DNA of 64,000 bases from SLHU01 sp009929975 (GTDB lineage Bacteria > Bacillota > Clostridia > Saccharofermentanales > UBA5734): contig JAXGZQ010000001.1 of NCBI GenBank assembly GCA_040776905.1, forward strand, positions 1,302,001 through 1,366,000, in the 5' to 3' direction. The first letter of the stretch is position 1, and each line of letters begins with the position of its first letter. This document shows, piece after piece, positions 25,760-34,351 of the stretch. A program made the position numbers and the translations under genes. The notes beneath the pieces were generated by a model. It saw nothing but the letters and a program-made list of their open reading frames with translations, was not told the DNA's origin and made no database searches.

Positions 25760-28449
25760 GATTTCATCATATCCAGCAGGACCGTCTGCAGAATTCCGCC
25801 GTTCAGGTAATAGACAATTTCCATCTGGCTGTCCAGACGGGCGATGACGTTGATATCGCGCTGCCGCCCGGCGGTGTCCGTGATTTTCAGGGTCATCATC
25901 TGGCCCGGCCGCAGAGCGGTGTCCGGATCAGCTAGAGTCAGAATTTCTTCTCCGGTCAGGCCCAGCGACTGCCAGGTGTCGCCTGACACGAACTGCAGCG
26001 GCAGGATGCCCATACCGACCAGGTTGCTCCGGTGAATCCGTTCATAGCTTTCAGCCAGAACGGCTTTAACGCCAAGCAGACGGGTCCCCTTGGCGGCCCA
26101 ATCCCTTGAACTGCCGGTACCGTATTCCTTGCCGGCGATAATGACGAGATCGGTTCCCTGGTCCTGATAGCGCATCGACGCGTCATAGATCGGTTCCGGC
26201 TGGCCATCCGGCAGGAAGCGGGTCACACCACCTTCAATATCGGGAACCAACTGGTTGCGGATCCGCCGGTTGGCCAGAGTTCCGCGCATCATCACCTCAT
26301 GGTTGCCGCGCCGTGCGCCGTACGCATTGAAATCACGAACTTCGACCCCATTGTCGCGCAGGTAGCGCCCGGCGGGACTGTCCGGCGCGATGCTGCCGGC
26401 CGGAGAAATATGGTCGGTTGTGACCGTGTCGCCAAGCAAGGCCAGAATACGAGCCTGTGAGAACGGCTGGAACACCGGCTGATGGTCGGCCAGTCCCGTG
26501 AAAAACGGCGGTTCCTGGATATAGGTAGAGTGATCGTCCCAGGCATACAGGTCGCCAATCGGTGCGTCCAACTGGTTCCAGCGGTCCGGCCCGGTGAAGA
26601 CATCGCGATAGATCGTCCGGAACATCTCCGGGTTGAGCGACGAACGGACCGTCTCGTTCAGGGTGTCCGGGTCCGGCCACAGGTCGCTCAGATAGATCGG
26701 CCGGCCGGCCGCGTCTGTACCCAGAGGATCAGTGATCAGATTGATATCGACGGTCCCCGCCAGCGCATAGGCGATGACCAGCATGGGGGACGCCAGATAA
26801 TTGGCCTTGACCAGCGGATGAATCCGTCCCTCAAAATTCCGATTGCCGCTGAGGACACCCGCGACGGTCAGATCCTGGGCTTCAATCGCCGCTTCGATGG
26901 CCGGATGGAGCGGGCCGCTGTTGCCGATGCAGGTGCAGCAGCCATATCCGACGATATGAAAGCCTAAGGCTTCCAGCGGTTCAATCAGGCCGGCCTGCTT
27001 CAGATATTCGGTGACGACCTGTGAGCCCGGAGTCAGGCTGGTTTTGACATAAGCCGGTGGTTTCAGACCGAGTTGCGTCGCTTTTTTGGCGATCAGGCCG
27101 GCACCGATCATGACGCTGGGGTTGGAGGTGTTGGTACAACTGGTGATCGCCGCGATGACGACCGATCCCTGCCGCAGCGTGACGGTTTCATCATCGAGCT
27201 GAACCTGGACGGTTTCTCCTGGATCGGCCGCGAAACCGCCGTCGCTGGCCGGACGGCTCAGATCACGGCTGAACGAGGCCTGGACATCGGCCAGATTGAT
27301 CCGGTCCTGCGGACGTTTAGGTCCGGCCAGGCTGGCCTGGATCAGATCCAGGTCAAGTGAAAGAACTTTTGTATAGGAAGGCTCAGGATTCTCCGGCAGC
27401 ATCAGCAGCTGCTGGGCCCGGTAATAGGCTTCGGCGGTGGCGACCAGCCGCTCATCGCGTCCGGTCTGTCTCAGATAGTTCAGGCTTTCCATATCGACCG
27501 GGAAATACCCCATGGTCGCACCATATTCAGGTGACATATTGGCGATGGTCGCCCGGTCCGGCAGACTCATCCCGGCAATTCCCGGACCGAAGAACTCGAC
27601 GAATTTCCCGACAACGCCTTCCCGGCGCAGCATCTGCGTAACAAACAGCGCGAGGTCGGTTGCCGTGACGCCGGTTTGCAGGGTTCCGCTGACACGAACG
27701 CCGATGACTTCCGGCAGATTGAGATACAATGGCTGTCCGAGCATGCAGGCTTCCGCCTCAATGCCGCCGACACCCCATCCGACAACGCCAAGTCCGTCGA
27801 TCATGGTGGTGTGGGAATCGGTTCCGACCAGAGAATCCGGGTAGAGCAGCGTTCCGTCGGCGGTTTCGCGTTCGCGTACCAGGGTGGCCAGATATTCCAG
27901 ATTGACCTGGTGGACAATGCCCGTACCCGGCGGAACAACCCGGAAATCGGCAAAGGCTTTCTGAGCCCAGCGGAGAAACCGGTAGCGTTCGCCGTTGCGG
28001 GCGAACTCATGCTCGATATTGGCTGCGAAGGCCTCAGGGTGACCGGCTTCGTCCACCATCACGGAGTGATCAATGACCAGATCAACCGGGATCAGCGGGT
28101 TGACTTTGGCCGGATCACCGCCCTGCTGCGCCAGCCAGGAGCGCATGGCGGCCAGATCCGCGACGGCCGGAACCCCGGTGAAGTCCTGCAGGACGATCCG
28201 GGCCGGCATGAACGGGATTTCCCGGCCGGCCATCGCCGGGTCATTCCAGCCGGCCAGTGCCGCGATATGCTCATCGGTGATCGCCAGACCGTCGCGCTGG
28301 CGCAGCGCGGCTTCCAGGAGAACACGGATCGAATAGGGCAGACGCTGAACGTCGAAGCCCAGCTGGCTGAGCGCGTGCAGGGGATAATATTGATAAGGCT
28401 GCTGCCCGACGTGAAGCGTCTCTTTGCCAATCCGGCTGAAATCAGTCAT
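25756..28449 (-). CDS. acnA: Aconitate hydratase A
   Basis: An 897-residue cytoplasmic 4Fe-4S enzyme that isomerises citrate to isocitrate. It is of the AcnA/IRP1 type: FDVQRLPYSIRVLLEAALR near the start, LVGTDSHTTMIDGLGVVGWG, cluster Cys in TSCTNTSNPSVMIGAG and in YGCCTCIGNSGPL, and the mobile C-terminal domain with KEYGTGSSRDWAAKG and AESYERIHRSNLVGMG. AGAGGAGG precedes the ATG. In an anaerobe it probably feeds glutamate synthesis by a partial citrate cycle. No other cycle gene is adjacent. The downstream esterase gene overlaps its stop. Confidence 0.96.
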   Translation of the reverse strand: MTDFSRIGKETLHVGQQPYQYYPLHALSQLGFDVQRLPYSIRVLLEAALRQRDGLAITDEHIAALAGWNDPAMAGREIPFMPARIVLQDFTGVPAVADLAAMRSWLAQQGGDPAKVNPLIPVDLVIDHSVMVDEAGHPEAFAANIEHEFARNGERYRFLRWAQKAFADFRVVPPGTGIVHQVNLEYLATLVRERETADGTLLYPDSLVGTDSHTTMIDGLGVVGWGVGGIEAEACMLGQPLYLNLPEVIGVRVSGTLQTGVTATDLALFVTQMLRREGVVGKFVEFFGPGIAGMSLPDRATIANMSPEYGATMGYFPVDMESLNYLRQTGRDERLVATAEAYYRAQQLLMLPENPEPSYTKVLSLDLDLIQASLAGPKRPQDRINLADVQASFSRDLSRPASDGGFAADPGETVQVQLDDETVTLRQGSVVIAAITSCTNTSNPSVMIGAGLIAKKATQLGLKPPAYVKTSLTPGSQVVTEYLKQAGLIEPLEALGFHIVGYGCCTCIGNSGPLHPAIEAAIEAQDLTVAGVLSGNRNFEGRIHPLVKANYLASPMLVIAYALAGTVDINLITDPLGTDAAGRPIYLSDLWPDPDTLNETVRSSLNPEMFRTIYRDVFTGPDRWNQLDAPIGDLYAWDDHSTYIQEPPFFTGLADHQPVFQPFSQARILALLGDTVTTDHISPAGSIAPDSPAGRYLRDNGVEVRDFNAYGARRGNHEVMMRGTLANRRIRNQLVPDIEGGVTRFLPDGQPEPIYDASMRYQDQGTDLVIIAGKEYGTGSSRDWAAKGTRLLGVKAVLAESYERIHRSNLVGMGILPLQFVSGDTWQSLGLTGEEILTLADPDTALRPGQMMTLKITDTAGRQRDINVIARLDSQMEIVYYLNGGILQTVLLDMMKS

Positions 28450-28495
28450 GTGAAAGCCTCCTCTTAATGCATAAGCAGTGGTAATGGATCATCTT

Positions 28496-28524
28496 ATTAT
28501 ACCGTTTGTCGAAGGCGGGATAAA
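28496..28524 (-). promoter_or_regulatory. Promoter of acnA
   Basis: A perfect -10 TATAAT on the minus strand (28501-28496), 46 bp before the acnA start, with a poor -35 TTTATC 17 bp further upstream. The rest of the 342-bp space to 28791 is AT-rich and otherwise holds only the importer promoter and operator. Confidence 0.45.
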
Positions 28525-28670
28525 GGTAGATATGATCAGGATACTGATTGCAAAGCAACCGTAAACGTATTCGAATCGCGGCCACCGGCCGGAACGGTAA
28601 CATAGGTTATGTTTATAATAATTACATTGAATTATACTCTTTCTACTGGTAAATTGCATAAAGATGCTTG

Positions 28671-28699
28671 TTGACATTTGAGTATTTCCCCCGTATCAT
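28671..28699 (+). promoter_or_regulatory. Sigma-A promoter of the sugar ABC importer operon
   Basis: Perfect -35 TTGACA, a 17-bp spacer and TATCAT. It is about 92 bp before the first start codon. Confidence 0.75.
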
Positions 28700-28708
28700 G
28701 GCAATACA

Positions 28709-28722
28709 TGTTTGTACATACA
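28709..28722 (+). promoter_or_regulatory. Putative operator of the ABC importer operon
   Basis: TGTTTGTACATACA, a 14-bp palindrome with one mismatch per half, covers the expected transcription start just after the promoter. It resembles GntR-family AraR-type boxes (TTTGTACGTACAAA). A repressor bound here would block transcription. No cognate regulator gene is adjacent. Confidence 0.45.
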
Positions 28723-28791
28723 TTCAATCATTGTCCTGATGAACGAATGCCAGTCAGAAACATGATGACCTGAAGGAGGAAGGAGTTCACG

Positions 28792-29750
28792 ATGAACAAA
28801 TCAGTTCCACCGGTCGGTACCGGGATCGCTCCGGATAAGAGCGGCAAAACCTGGTCAAGACCGAAAAAGCTGAAAGTGAAAACCTGGCCGGTTACGTATT
28901 CATGTCACCCTGGCTGATTGGTTTTCTTCTGCTGACGGCGTACCCGTTTTTCTATTCATTTTATCTTTCATTTACGGACTATTCCCTGCTGTCCGCGCCG
29001 AAATGGATCGGCCTGAGCAACTATATCAGGATCTTCACCAATGATGATGTGTTCCTGCAGTCGCTCAAAGTCACGTTTGTTTTTGTTCTGGTATCGGTTC
29101 CGATCCGTATGATTTTCTCACTGCTGGTTGCGATGCTGCTGAACAAAAACAGCCGCGGTATGAGCTTCTACAGAACGGCGTTCTATTTCCCCTCGCTGAT
29201 CGGCGGCAGTATCGCGGTCGCGGCGTTGTGGCGGAATATGTTCGGCCGGACCGGCTATATCAACGGTGTACTGGAAGTGTTCGGTATTCAGGGCATGGGC
29301 TGGATCAGCCACCCGGATACCGCGCTGGGCACCCTGATCATCCTCAATGTCTGGCAGTTCGGTTCAGCGATGGTTATTTTCCTGGCCGGCCTCAAGCAGA
29401 TCCCGGCGGAAATGTATGAGTCCGCGTCAATCGACGGAGCAGGCAAAACCCGTAAGTTCCTCAATATCACGCTGCCGCTGCTGTCACCGGTTATCTTCTT
29501 CAACTTCATTCTGGGTACGATCAACGCGTTCCAGAACTTCACCCCGGCCTATATCATCACCCAGGGCGGACCGATGAACTCAACCTATATGTACGCCCTG
29601 TACCTGTATGAAAAAGGCTTCCGCCAGTTCCAGATGGGCTATGCCTCCACGCTGGCCTGGATTCTTCTGGTGATTGTCGCGATTCTGACCGGCATCAACT
29701 TCCTGGCTTCAAACCGCTGGGTTCACTACGAGTCAGGAGGTGACAACTGA
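28792..29750 (+). CDS. Sugar ABC transporter permease 1 (MalF-type), frameshifted N-terminus
   Basis: Inner-membrane subunit of a carbohydrate importer with six helices and the EAA loop EMYESASIDGAGKTRKFLNITLPLLSP. The start with a strong GGAGG site is ATG 28792, but that frame ends at TGA 28915-28917. The membrane frame is open only from 28839 and has no start with a ribosome site; its first ATG (28902) lies inside helix 1, after ENLAGYVF, which is normal N-terminal sequence of the family. Adding one A to the run at 28864-28868 joins both parts into a typical protein. The cause may be a sequencing error, a real mutation, phase variation or recoding. Its stop overlaps the next start (TGATG). 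Confidence 0.8.
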
Positions 29751-30592
29751 TGGCTGGATCGATTAAAAAAGGTTTCGCCGCGTTCCGGATTCATTTCTGG
29801 CTGATTCTCGGCTCGATCATCATGATTTACCCCGTAATCTGGTGGATCGGCGCGTCATTCAAGAAAACGGAAGAAATGCGTCTGCCCAAGCTTTTCCCGG
29901 AAGTCGTGATGTGGGAGAACTACACCCTCGGCTGGCAGGTTACGAAAAATTTCACATTCACCCATTTTTTCAAGAACTCGATTCTCATGGGGATCCTGAT
30001 CATTGTCGGTTCGGTTTTGACCGCGTCGCTGGTCGCATATGCTTTCGGTCGTCTGCGCTTCAAGTTCAAGGGATTGTTTTTCTCGATCGTTCTGCTGACC
30101 CTGATGCTGCCGCCGCAGGTTCTCACCGTGCCGCAGTATATCCTGTGGAATGAGTTCGGGTTCATTAATTCCTATGTCCCGCTGGTTCTGCCGAGCTTTT
30201 TCGGCGGCAGCTCGTTCTTCATCTTCCTGCTGGTCCAGTTTATCCGCGGTATACCCGCTGATCTGGATGAAGCGGCGAAGATTGACGGCTGCTCCACCTA
30301 CGGAATTTACGGGCGGATCATTCTGCCCCTGATCAAGCCGGCCCTGGTGACGGTCTCCGTCTTTGCCTTTATCTGGAGTTGGGATAACTTTTTTGCCCAG
30401 CTGCTGTACCTGACGGACCAGGCCAAATACACCGTACCGATGGGTCTCCGCCTGTTCATTGACCAGTTTGAAATTCAGTGGGGCCGCCTGCTGGCCATGT
30501 CGCTGGTCTCGATCATGCCCTCGACCCTGATCTTCTTCTTCGCGCAGAAACACTTTGTTGAAGGTATTGCTACCACGGGACTGAAAGGCTGA
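29750..30592 (+). CDS. Sugar ABC transporter permease 2 (MalG-type)
   Basis: A 280-residue partner permease with six predicted helices and the cytoplasmic EAA motif DLDEAAKIDGCSTYGIYGRIILPLIKPAL that docks the ATPase. The start overlaps the stop of permease 1. No ATP-binding subunit is in the operon; as in many Clostridia a shared MsmK/UgpC-type ATPase elsewhere probably serves it. The substrate is set by the lipoprotein encoded next. Confidence 0.93.
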   Translation: MAGSIKKGFAAFRIHFWLILGSIIMIYPVIWWIGASFKKTEEMRLPKLFPEVVMWENYTLGWQVTKNFTFTHFFKNSILMGILIIVGSVLTASLVAYAFGRLRFKFKGLFFSIVLLTLMLPPQVLTVPQYILWNEFGFINSYVPLVLPSFFGGSSFFIFLLVQFIRGIPADLDEAAKIDGCSTYGIYGRIILPLIKPALVTVSVFAFIWSWDNFFAQLLYLTDQAKYTVPMGLRLFIDQFEIQWGRLLAMSLVSIMPSTLIFFFAQKHFVEGIATTGLKG

Positions 30593-30654
30593 CCCAGCCG
30601 GCCGGTTCCAACGGTATCGATATAAATAAGGAACGAAACATAGGAGGAAATTGC

Positions 30655-31989
30655 ATGAAAAGCAAATTCAGAATCGTACTGCTTCTGAGTCTGGTGGCCG
30701 CGCTTCTGCTGGCAACAGCCTGCGGCAGCGACACCACCACCACAAAAGCACCAGACGGTGGCGATACGACGACAACAACAGCTGCAGGCGGCGATGATAC
30801 GCCGGAGGCCGTTGAACTCGGTATCACCTGGTGGGGCCCGGATGCCCGTCATGAGGCAACTCAGGCGGCCCTCGACCTGTACACCACCAAGAACCCGCAC
30901 ATCACCTTCGTGGCTGAGCCCGTTGCGTGGGACGGCTTCTGGGACAGACTGCCGACGCTCGTCGCCGCCAAGAATGTTCCGGATGTCCTGCAGATGGACG
31001 CTGCTTTTATCGAAGAATATGTCGCACAGAACGCTCTGGCTGACATCACCGCCATCAATCTGGACGGTGTCGTTGATGACACAATCCTTGAGAATGTCAA
31101 GATCAACGGTGTCCTCTATGGTGTGCCGCTGAGCCACAACGCACAGGGCTTTGCCTATCATATGCCCCGCGTTGAGGAATATGGTCTGACAGAACCGGCT
31201 CTCGGCTGGACCTGGGACGACTATTTTGACTTTGCCCGCGAAGCCCGCGAAAAAATGCCTGAAGACCAGTGGGGCATCACGGACAGCGCCGTTTGGGACA
31301 GCTACCAGTACTATCAGACCGCGAATGATGCCGGCCCGATCTTCTCTGAGAACGGCACCGTCTACAATCTCGACAAAGATCTCTGGATGGAGTGGATGCA
31401 GATCCACCAGGAATTCCGTGAGAATAACATCGTTCCGCCGGCCGACATCGGTCACATTGAGAACGATCCGATCGCTGACCCGATGGCCTCTGGTGACGTT
31501 GTTGTCATCGGCAAATCCGTTGGTTCCGTCAGCGCGCTTGAGCAAATGATGCCGGGCGAAGTTGCTGTGGTCAACATTCCTGTCGGTTCTTCCGGCAAGG
31601 GCGGTTGGGCCCAGTCCACCATTTTCCTGAGTGTCGCGGAGAATTCCGAGCACAAACAGGAAGGTATGGATTTCATTCAGTGGTTTGTCTCTGACCTCGA
31701 AGCCGGCGAAATTCTTGGCACCACCCGTGGTATGCCGATCAACGACGCGGTGTATGAGATCATTGAGCCGACCCTGGAAAGAAAAGATACCATCGGCAGA
31801 GATCTGCTCGAAGCCGCACTGCCTTACGCACTGCCTTTCTACCCGCTGGCCGCTGGCTGGACGGAGTGGCAGGCTCTGTATGAGAGCGAAGTTCAGGCAA
31901 TCCAGTTCGGTCGTCAGACCCTCGAGGGCGCCTATGACAATCTGCAGGCACTCGCTGACCAGATCGTTGCCAGCAAGACCGCTGAGTAA
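30655..31989 (+). CDS. Sugar ABC transporter substrate-binding lipoprotein
   Basis: A 444-residue family-1 extracellular solute-binding protein. The signal peptide ends in lipobox LLLATAC (Cys23), followed by a Thr/Gly/Asp-rich tether (about residues 25-48) that spaces the domain from the membrane. The mature part has ITWWGPDARHEATQAALDLYT, PDVLQMDAAFIEEYV and YGVPLSHNAQGFAYH, typical of oligosaccharide binders; the many Trp residues suit sugar stacking. It is third in the operon and ends at a strong terminator. Substrate is unknown; the surrounding hydrolases suggest a plant-derived oligosaccharide. Confidence 0.93.
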   Translation: MKSKFRIVLLLSLVAALLLATACGSDTTTTKAPDGGDTTTTTAAGGDDTPEAVELGITWWGPDARHEATQAALDLYTTKNPHITFVAEPVAWDGFWDRLPTLVAAKNVPDVLQMDAAFIEEYVAQNALADITAINLDGVVDDTILENVKINGVLYGVPLSHNAQGFAYHMPRVEEYGLTEPALGWTWDDYFDFAREAREKMPEDQWGITDSAVWDSYQYYQTANDAGPIFSENGTVYNLDKDLWMEWMQIHQEFRENNIVPPADIGHIENDPIADPMASGDVVVIGKSVGSVSALEQMMPGEVAVVNIPVGSSGKGGWAQSTIFLSVAENSEHKQEGMDFIQWFVSDLEAGEILGTTRGMPINDAVYEIIEPTLERKDTIGRDLLEAALPYALPFYPLAAGWTEWQALYESEVQAIQFGRQTLEGAYDNLQALADQIVASKTAE

Positions 31990-32016
31990 TCACCCGGCTG
32001 TCCTCTGAAAGAACAG

Positions 32017-32055
32017 AAAGCTGCCCCCGGCACCCGCCGCGGGGCAGCTTTTTTG
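32017..32055 (+). terminator. Terminator of the ABC importer operon
   Basis: Stem AAAGCTGCCCC / GGGGCAGCTTT with a 13-base GC-rich loop and T6 tract. Confidence 0.88.
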
Positions 32056-32107
32056 GTGCCGGAACGCGCGGCTGATTCCAGAACGCGGACAAAAATAGAA
32101 AACAGTA

Positions 32108-32149
32108 ACCAGTGTTATCGAATCAAAGGATCACCACTGTTATAGTATC
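32108..32149 (+). promoter_or_regulatory. wrbA promoter region with direct repeats
   Basis: TGTTATAGT (32138-32146) is an extended -10. It is embedded in the second of two 17-base direct repeats (32108-32124 and 32133-32149, 14 of 17 identical, spaced 25 bp). The first repeat also overlaps the inverted repeat AGTAAC-N4-GTTATC. This looks like a tandem regulator site that would occlude RNA polymerase. Confidence 0.4.
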
Positions 32150-32166
32150 GACAGGTGGTGAATTAT

Positions 32167-32784
32167 ATGAATAATACAAAAATATCAATTATATTCTACA
32201 GTGCGACAGGCGTTAATTATCAGATGGCGTCCTGGGCAGCACAAGCCGCGGAAGCGGCTGGTGCGGAGGTTCGTCTGCGCCGGGTCCATGAACTGGCACC
32301 AGATAAGGCGATTGATTCCAATCCAACCTGGCGGGCCACGGCTGACGCGATCAAGGATATTCCTGAAGCGAGTGCCGACGATCTGGACTGGGCCGACGCG
32401 ATTCTGTTCAGCGTTCCGACCCGTTTCGGCAACATGGCGGCCCAGATGAAGCAGTTTATTGATCTGCAGGGCCCGTTGTGGGCGCAGGGCAAACTGGTGA
32501 ACAAAGTGGTCAGCGGCATGACATCGGCACAAAACCCGCATGGCGGACAGGAAATGACGCTTCAGTCCCTGTATACGCCGATGATGCATTGGGGTGCGGT
32601 GATTGTTCCACCCGGCTACACCGATGATTCGCTCTACCCGGCCGGCGGCAATCCGTACGGCACATCCGCGACACAGCAGGACGATGGCGGGGTGCTGCCA
32701 GAGGTTCGACCGGCGGTTGAACATCAGACGCGCCGTCTGCTGGAGATCGCAGGGTGGCTGAAAAGCGGTCGCCGGAACGCCTGA
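32167..32784 (+). CDS. wrbA: Flavodoxin-like NAD(P)H:quinone oxidoreductase, WrbA type
   Basis: A 205-residue FMN protein that reduces quinones by two electrons, avoiding semiquinone stress. ISIIFYSATGVNYQMASWAA is the FMN-phosphate loop (T/S-x-T-G-x-x), VPTRFGNMAAQMKQFID and SGMTSAQNPHGGQEMTLQSL are WrbA signatures, and MMHWGAVIVPPGY follows. ATG 32167 is chosen over GTG 32155, which overlaps the AGGTGGTG ribosome site. It is monocistronic, with a terminator after it and a repeat-bearing promoter before it. Confidence 0.92.
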   Translation: MNNTKISIIFYSATGVNYQMASWAAQAAEAAGAEVRLRRVHELAPDKAIDSNPTWRATADAIKDIPEASADDLDWADAILFSVPTRFGNMAAQMKQFIDLQGPLWAQGKLVNKVVSGMTSAQNPHGGQEMTLQSLYTPMMHWGAVIVPPGYTDDSLYPAGGNPYGTSATQQDDGGVLPEVRPAVEHQTRRLLEIAGWLKSGRRNA

Positions 32785-32811
32785 TATTGACCAATCATCA
32801 GAATTATACCT

Positions 32812-32845
32812 AACCGGACCGCATCAAGCGGCCCGGTTTTTATTT
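32812..32845 (+). terminator. Terminator after wrbA
   Basis: Stem AACCGG-A-CCGC / GCGG-C-CCGGTT with a five-base loop and a T-rich tail. Confidence 0.85.
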
Positions 32846-32908
32846 ATCGGTTGCCGGCCGGAGCGCGAAAAGACTAGAATAAGATCAACAGCGTAAGGAG
32901 GCCTTCCC

Positions 32909-34150
32909 ATGAAACACGCGTCTGAACCGCAGACACAGGAACCGGATGCCCGGCTGATTGCCGGACTGACAGGCTATATCCGGGGACTGCTGTCCGATGA
33001 TCACCGGCCGGAGTTGTACCGGCAGTATGAAGAAACACTGGGTCAGGTTGACCCGCAGGTTGTCTTCACGGTGTTTCGCCAGCTGCAGGCTGACGGTGTC
33101 GCGACGGAGCGGCTGCTCGATGTTTTGCCCAAAGTGATGAATGTTGTGCACGCGGCTCTGGAGGGCAGCCGGATTCCACCGATTCCGGAGCACAGCTTCA
33201 TCGCCTATCTTGATCAGGAAAACCAGGCACTGCTTGAGCGGCTGGATCAGCTGCGTGGTCTGATCCGTGAAGCGGCGGTAGACCCTGAAAACCAGACGAT
33301 CTTCGCACAAATGGCAGCATCCGTCGATGATATGGCTCCTTACCTGGCTCACTTCAACAAAAAAGAAAATATCCTTTTTCCCTATCTGGAACAGCATCAT
33401 GAACGGTATGAAGGGGTATCCATCATGTGGGCCCTGCATGACCAGGCCCGTGATCTGCTGCGGCAGACGGCTCCCCGGCTGCGCGACCCCGCGGTCGGCC
33501 GAGCGGACCAATTCCGTCGGATCGGCGAACTGTTTTTTGTCCTGCATGGGCTGGTTCAGAAGGAACGGCTGATTCTGTTCCCCTCCGCGCTGACCCGCCT
33601 GACACCGGACCAGCACCGCCAGATGCTGCAGCAGAGTACAGAGTATGAGTGGGCCTTTATCAATGAACCTTCATTCGATCCGGCTCATCCGGATGAAGCC
33701 CCGCCGACCGGCCGTTATCCGGACGGGGCAGAGGATTGGGTTTTTCAGACTGAAACGGGCCACTTGAGCTTCAGTCAGCTGGAACAACTGTTTGACACGA
33801 TTCCGGTTGATATGACATTGATTGACGCTGACAACCGCGTCTGCTTCTTCAATCGGGCCCGTGACCGGGTCTTCCCCCGTTCACCGGCGATCATCGGCCG
33901 CCGGGTTGAGTTCTGCCATCCCCCGCAGAGCGTCGACAAAGTGATGGCGATCGTTGAGGCGTTCCGATCCGGGCAGGAAAACAAAACCAGTTTCTGGCTG
34001 CGATTGAGCGGCCGCTTCATCCTGATTCAGTATTTTGCCCTGCGCGGGCGGGACGGCATATATCAGGGAACGTTGGAAGTCAGCCAGGATATCACGGAGA
34101 TCCGGCAGCTGGACGGTGAGCAGCGCCTGCTCGACTGGCGGCAAGACTAA
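32909..34150 (+). CDS. DUF438-hemerythrin-PAS domain protein
   Basis: A 413-residue cytoplasmic sensor-like protein. Residues about 15-80 match DUF438, about 95-235 a hemerythrin-like helical bundle with possible metal ligands in HFNKKENILFPYLEQH, ALHDQARD and VLHGLVQKE, and about 285-400 a PAS domain of the DUF438-linked type (GRRVEFCHPPQSVDKVMAIVEAF). Hemerythrin centres bind O2 or NO at a di-iron site; the PAS domain may bind haem or a small ligand. There is no output domain, so it probably signals by interaction. It has a GGAGG site and no cotranscribed neighbour. Confidence 0.86.
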   Translation: MKHASEPQTQEPDARLIAGLTGYIRGLLSDDHRPELYRQYEETLGQVDPQVVFTVFRQLQADGVATERLLDVLPKVMNVVHAALEGSRIPPIPEHSFIAYLDQENQALLERLDQLRGLIREAAVDPENQTIFAQMAASVDDMAPYLAHFNKKENILFPYLEQHHERYEGVSIMWALHDQARDLLRQTAPRLRDPAVGRADQFRRIGELFFVLHGLVQKERLILFPSALTRLTPDQHRQMLQQSTEYEWAFINEPSFDPAHPDEAPPTGRYPDGAEDWVFQTETGHLSFSQLEQLFDTIPVDMTLIDADNRVCFFNRARDRVFPRSPAIIGRRVEFCHPPQSVDKVMAIVEAFRSGQENKTSFWLRLSGRFILIQYFALRGRDGIYQGTLEVSQDITEIRQLDGEQRLLDWRQD

Positions 34151-34275
34151 GCTGTTGATGGCATGACGGTGAGGACTCCGGCGCGCCGGGTTTTCGTTCA
34201 TCTAGGGCAGATTCTGTTGATATCCATGGCATTTCTCAGGTAATTTGCTGAAATGTCATAAAAAATTCATTTTAA

Positions 34276-34304
34276 CTTCAAACAAAAGTCGAAATCAGTT
34301 ATAA
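34276..34304 (+). promoter_or_regulatory. Promoter of the purine permease gene
   Basis: TTCAAA, a 17-bp spacer and perfect TATAAT, 47 bp before the start. The leader is too short for a purine riboswitch. Confidence 0.55.
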
Positions 34305-34351
34305 TGCTACCGTGTGATTCCAGTCACAGAAAATTATTGAGGGGGATATCT

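Noticed and set aside
28864..28870. Programmed -1 frameshift at the A run
   Set aside because: The heptamer is GAAAAAG rather than A-AAA-AAG, and no stimulatory hairpin is obvious just downstream; error or mutation is simpler, though not excluded.
30475..31653. Open frame of 392 codons on the minus strand
   Set aside because: Antisense to the substrate-binding lipoprotein and permease genes.
34170..34200. Terminator after the DUF438 gene
   Set aside because: CCGGCGCGCCGG followed by TTTT is suggestive, but the palindrome leaves only a four-pair stem with a CGCG loop, so it is not listed as a feature.
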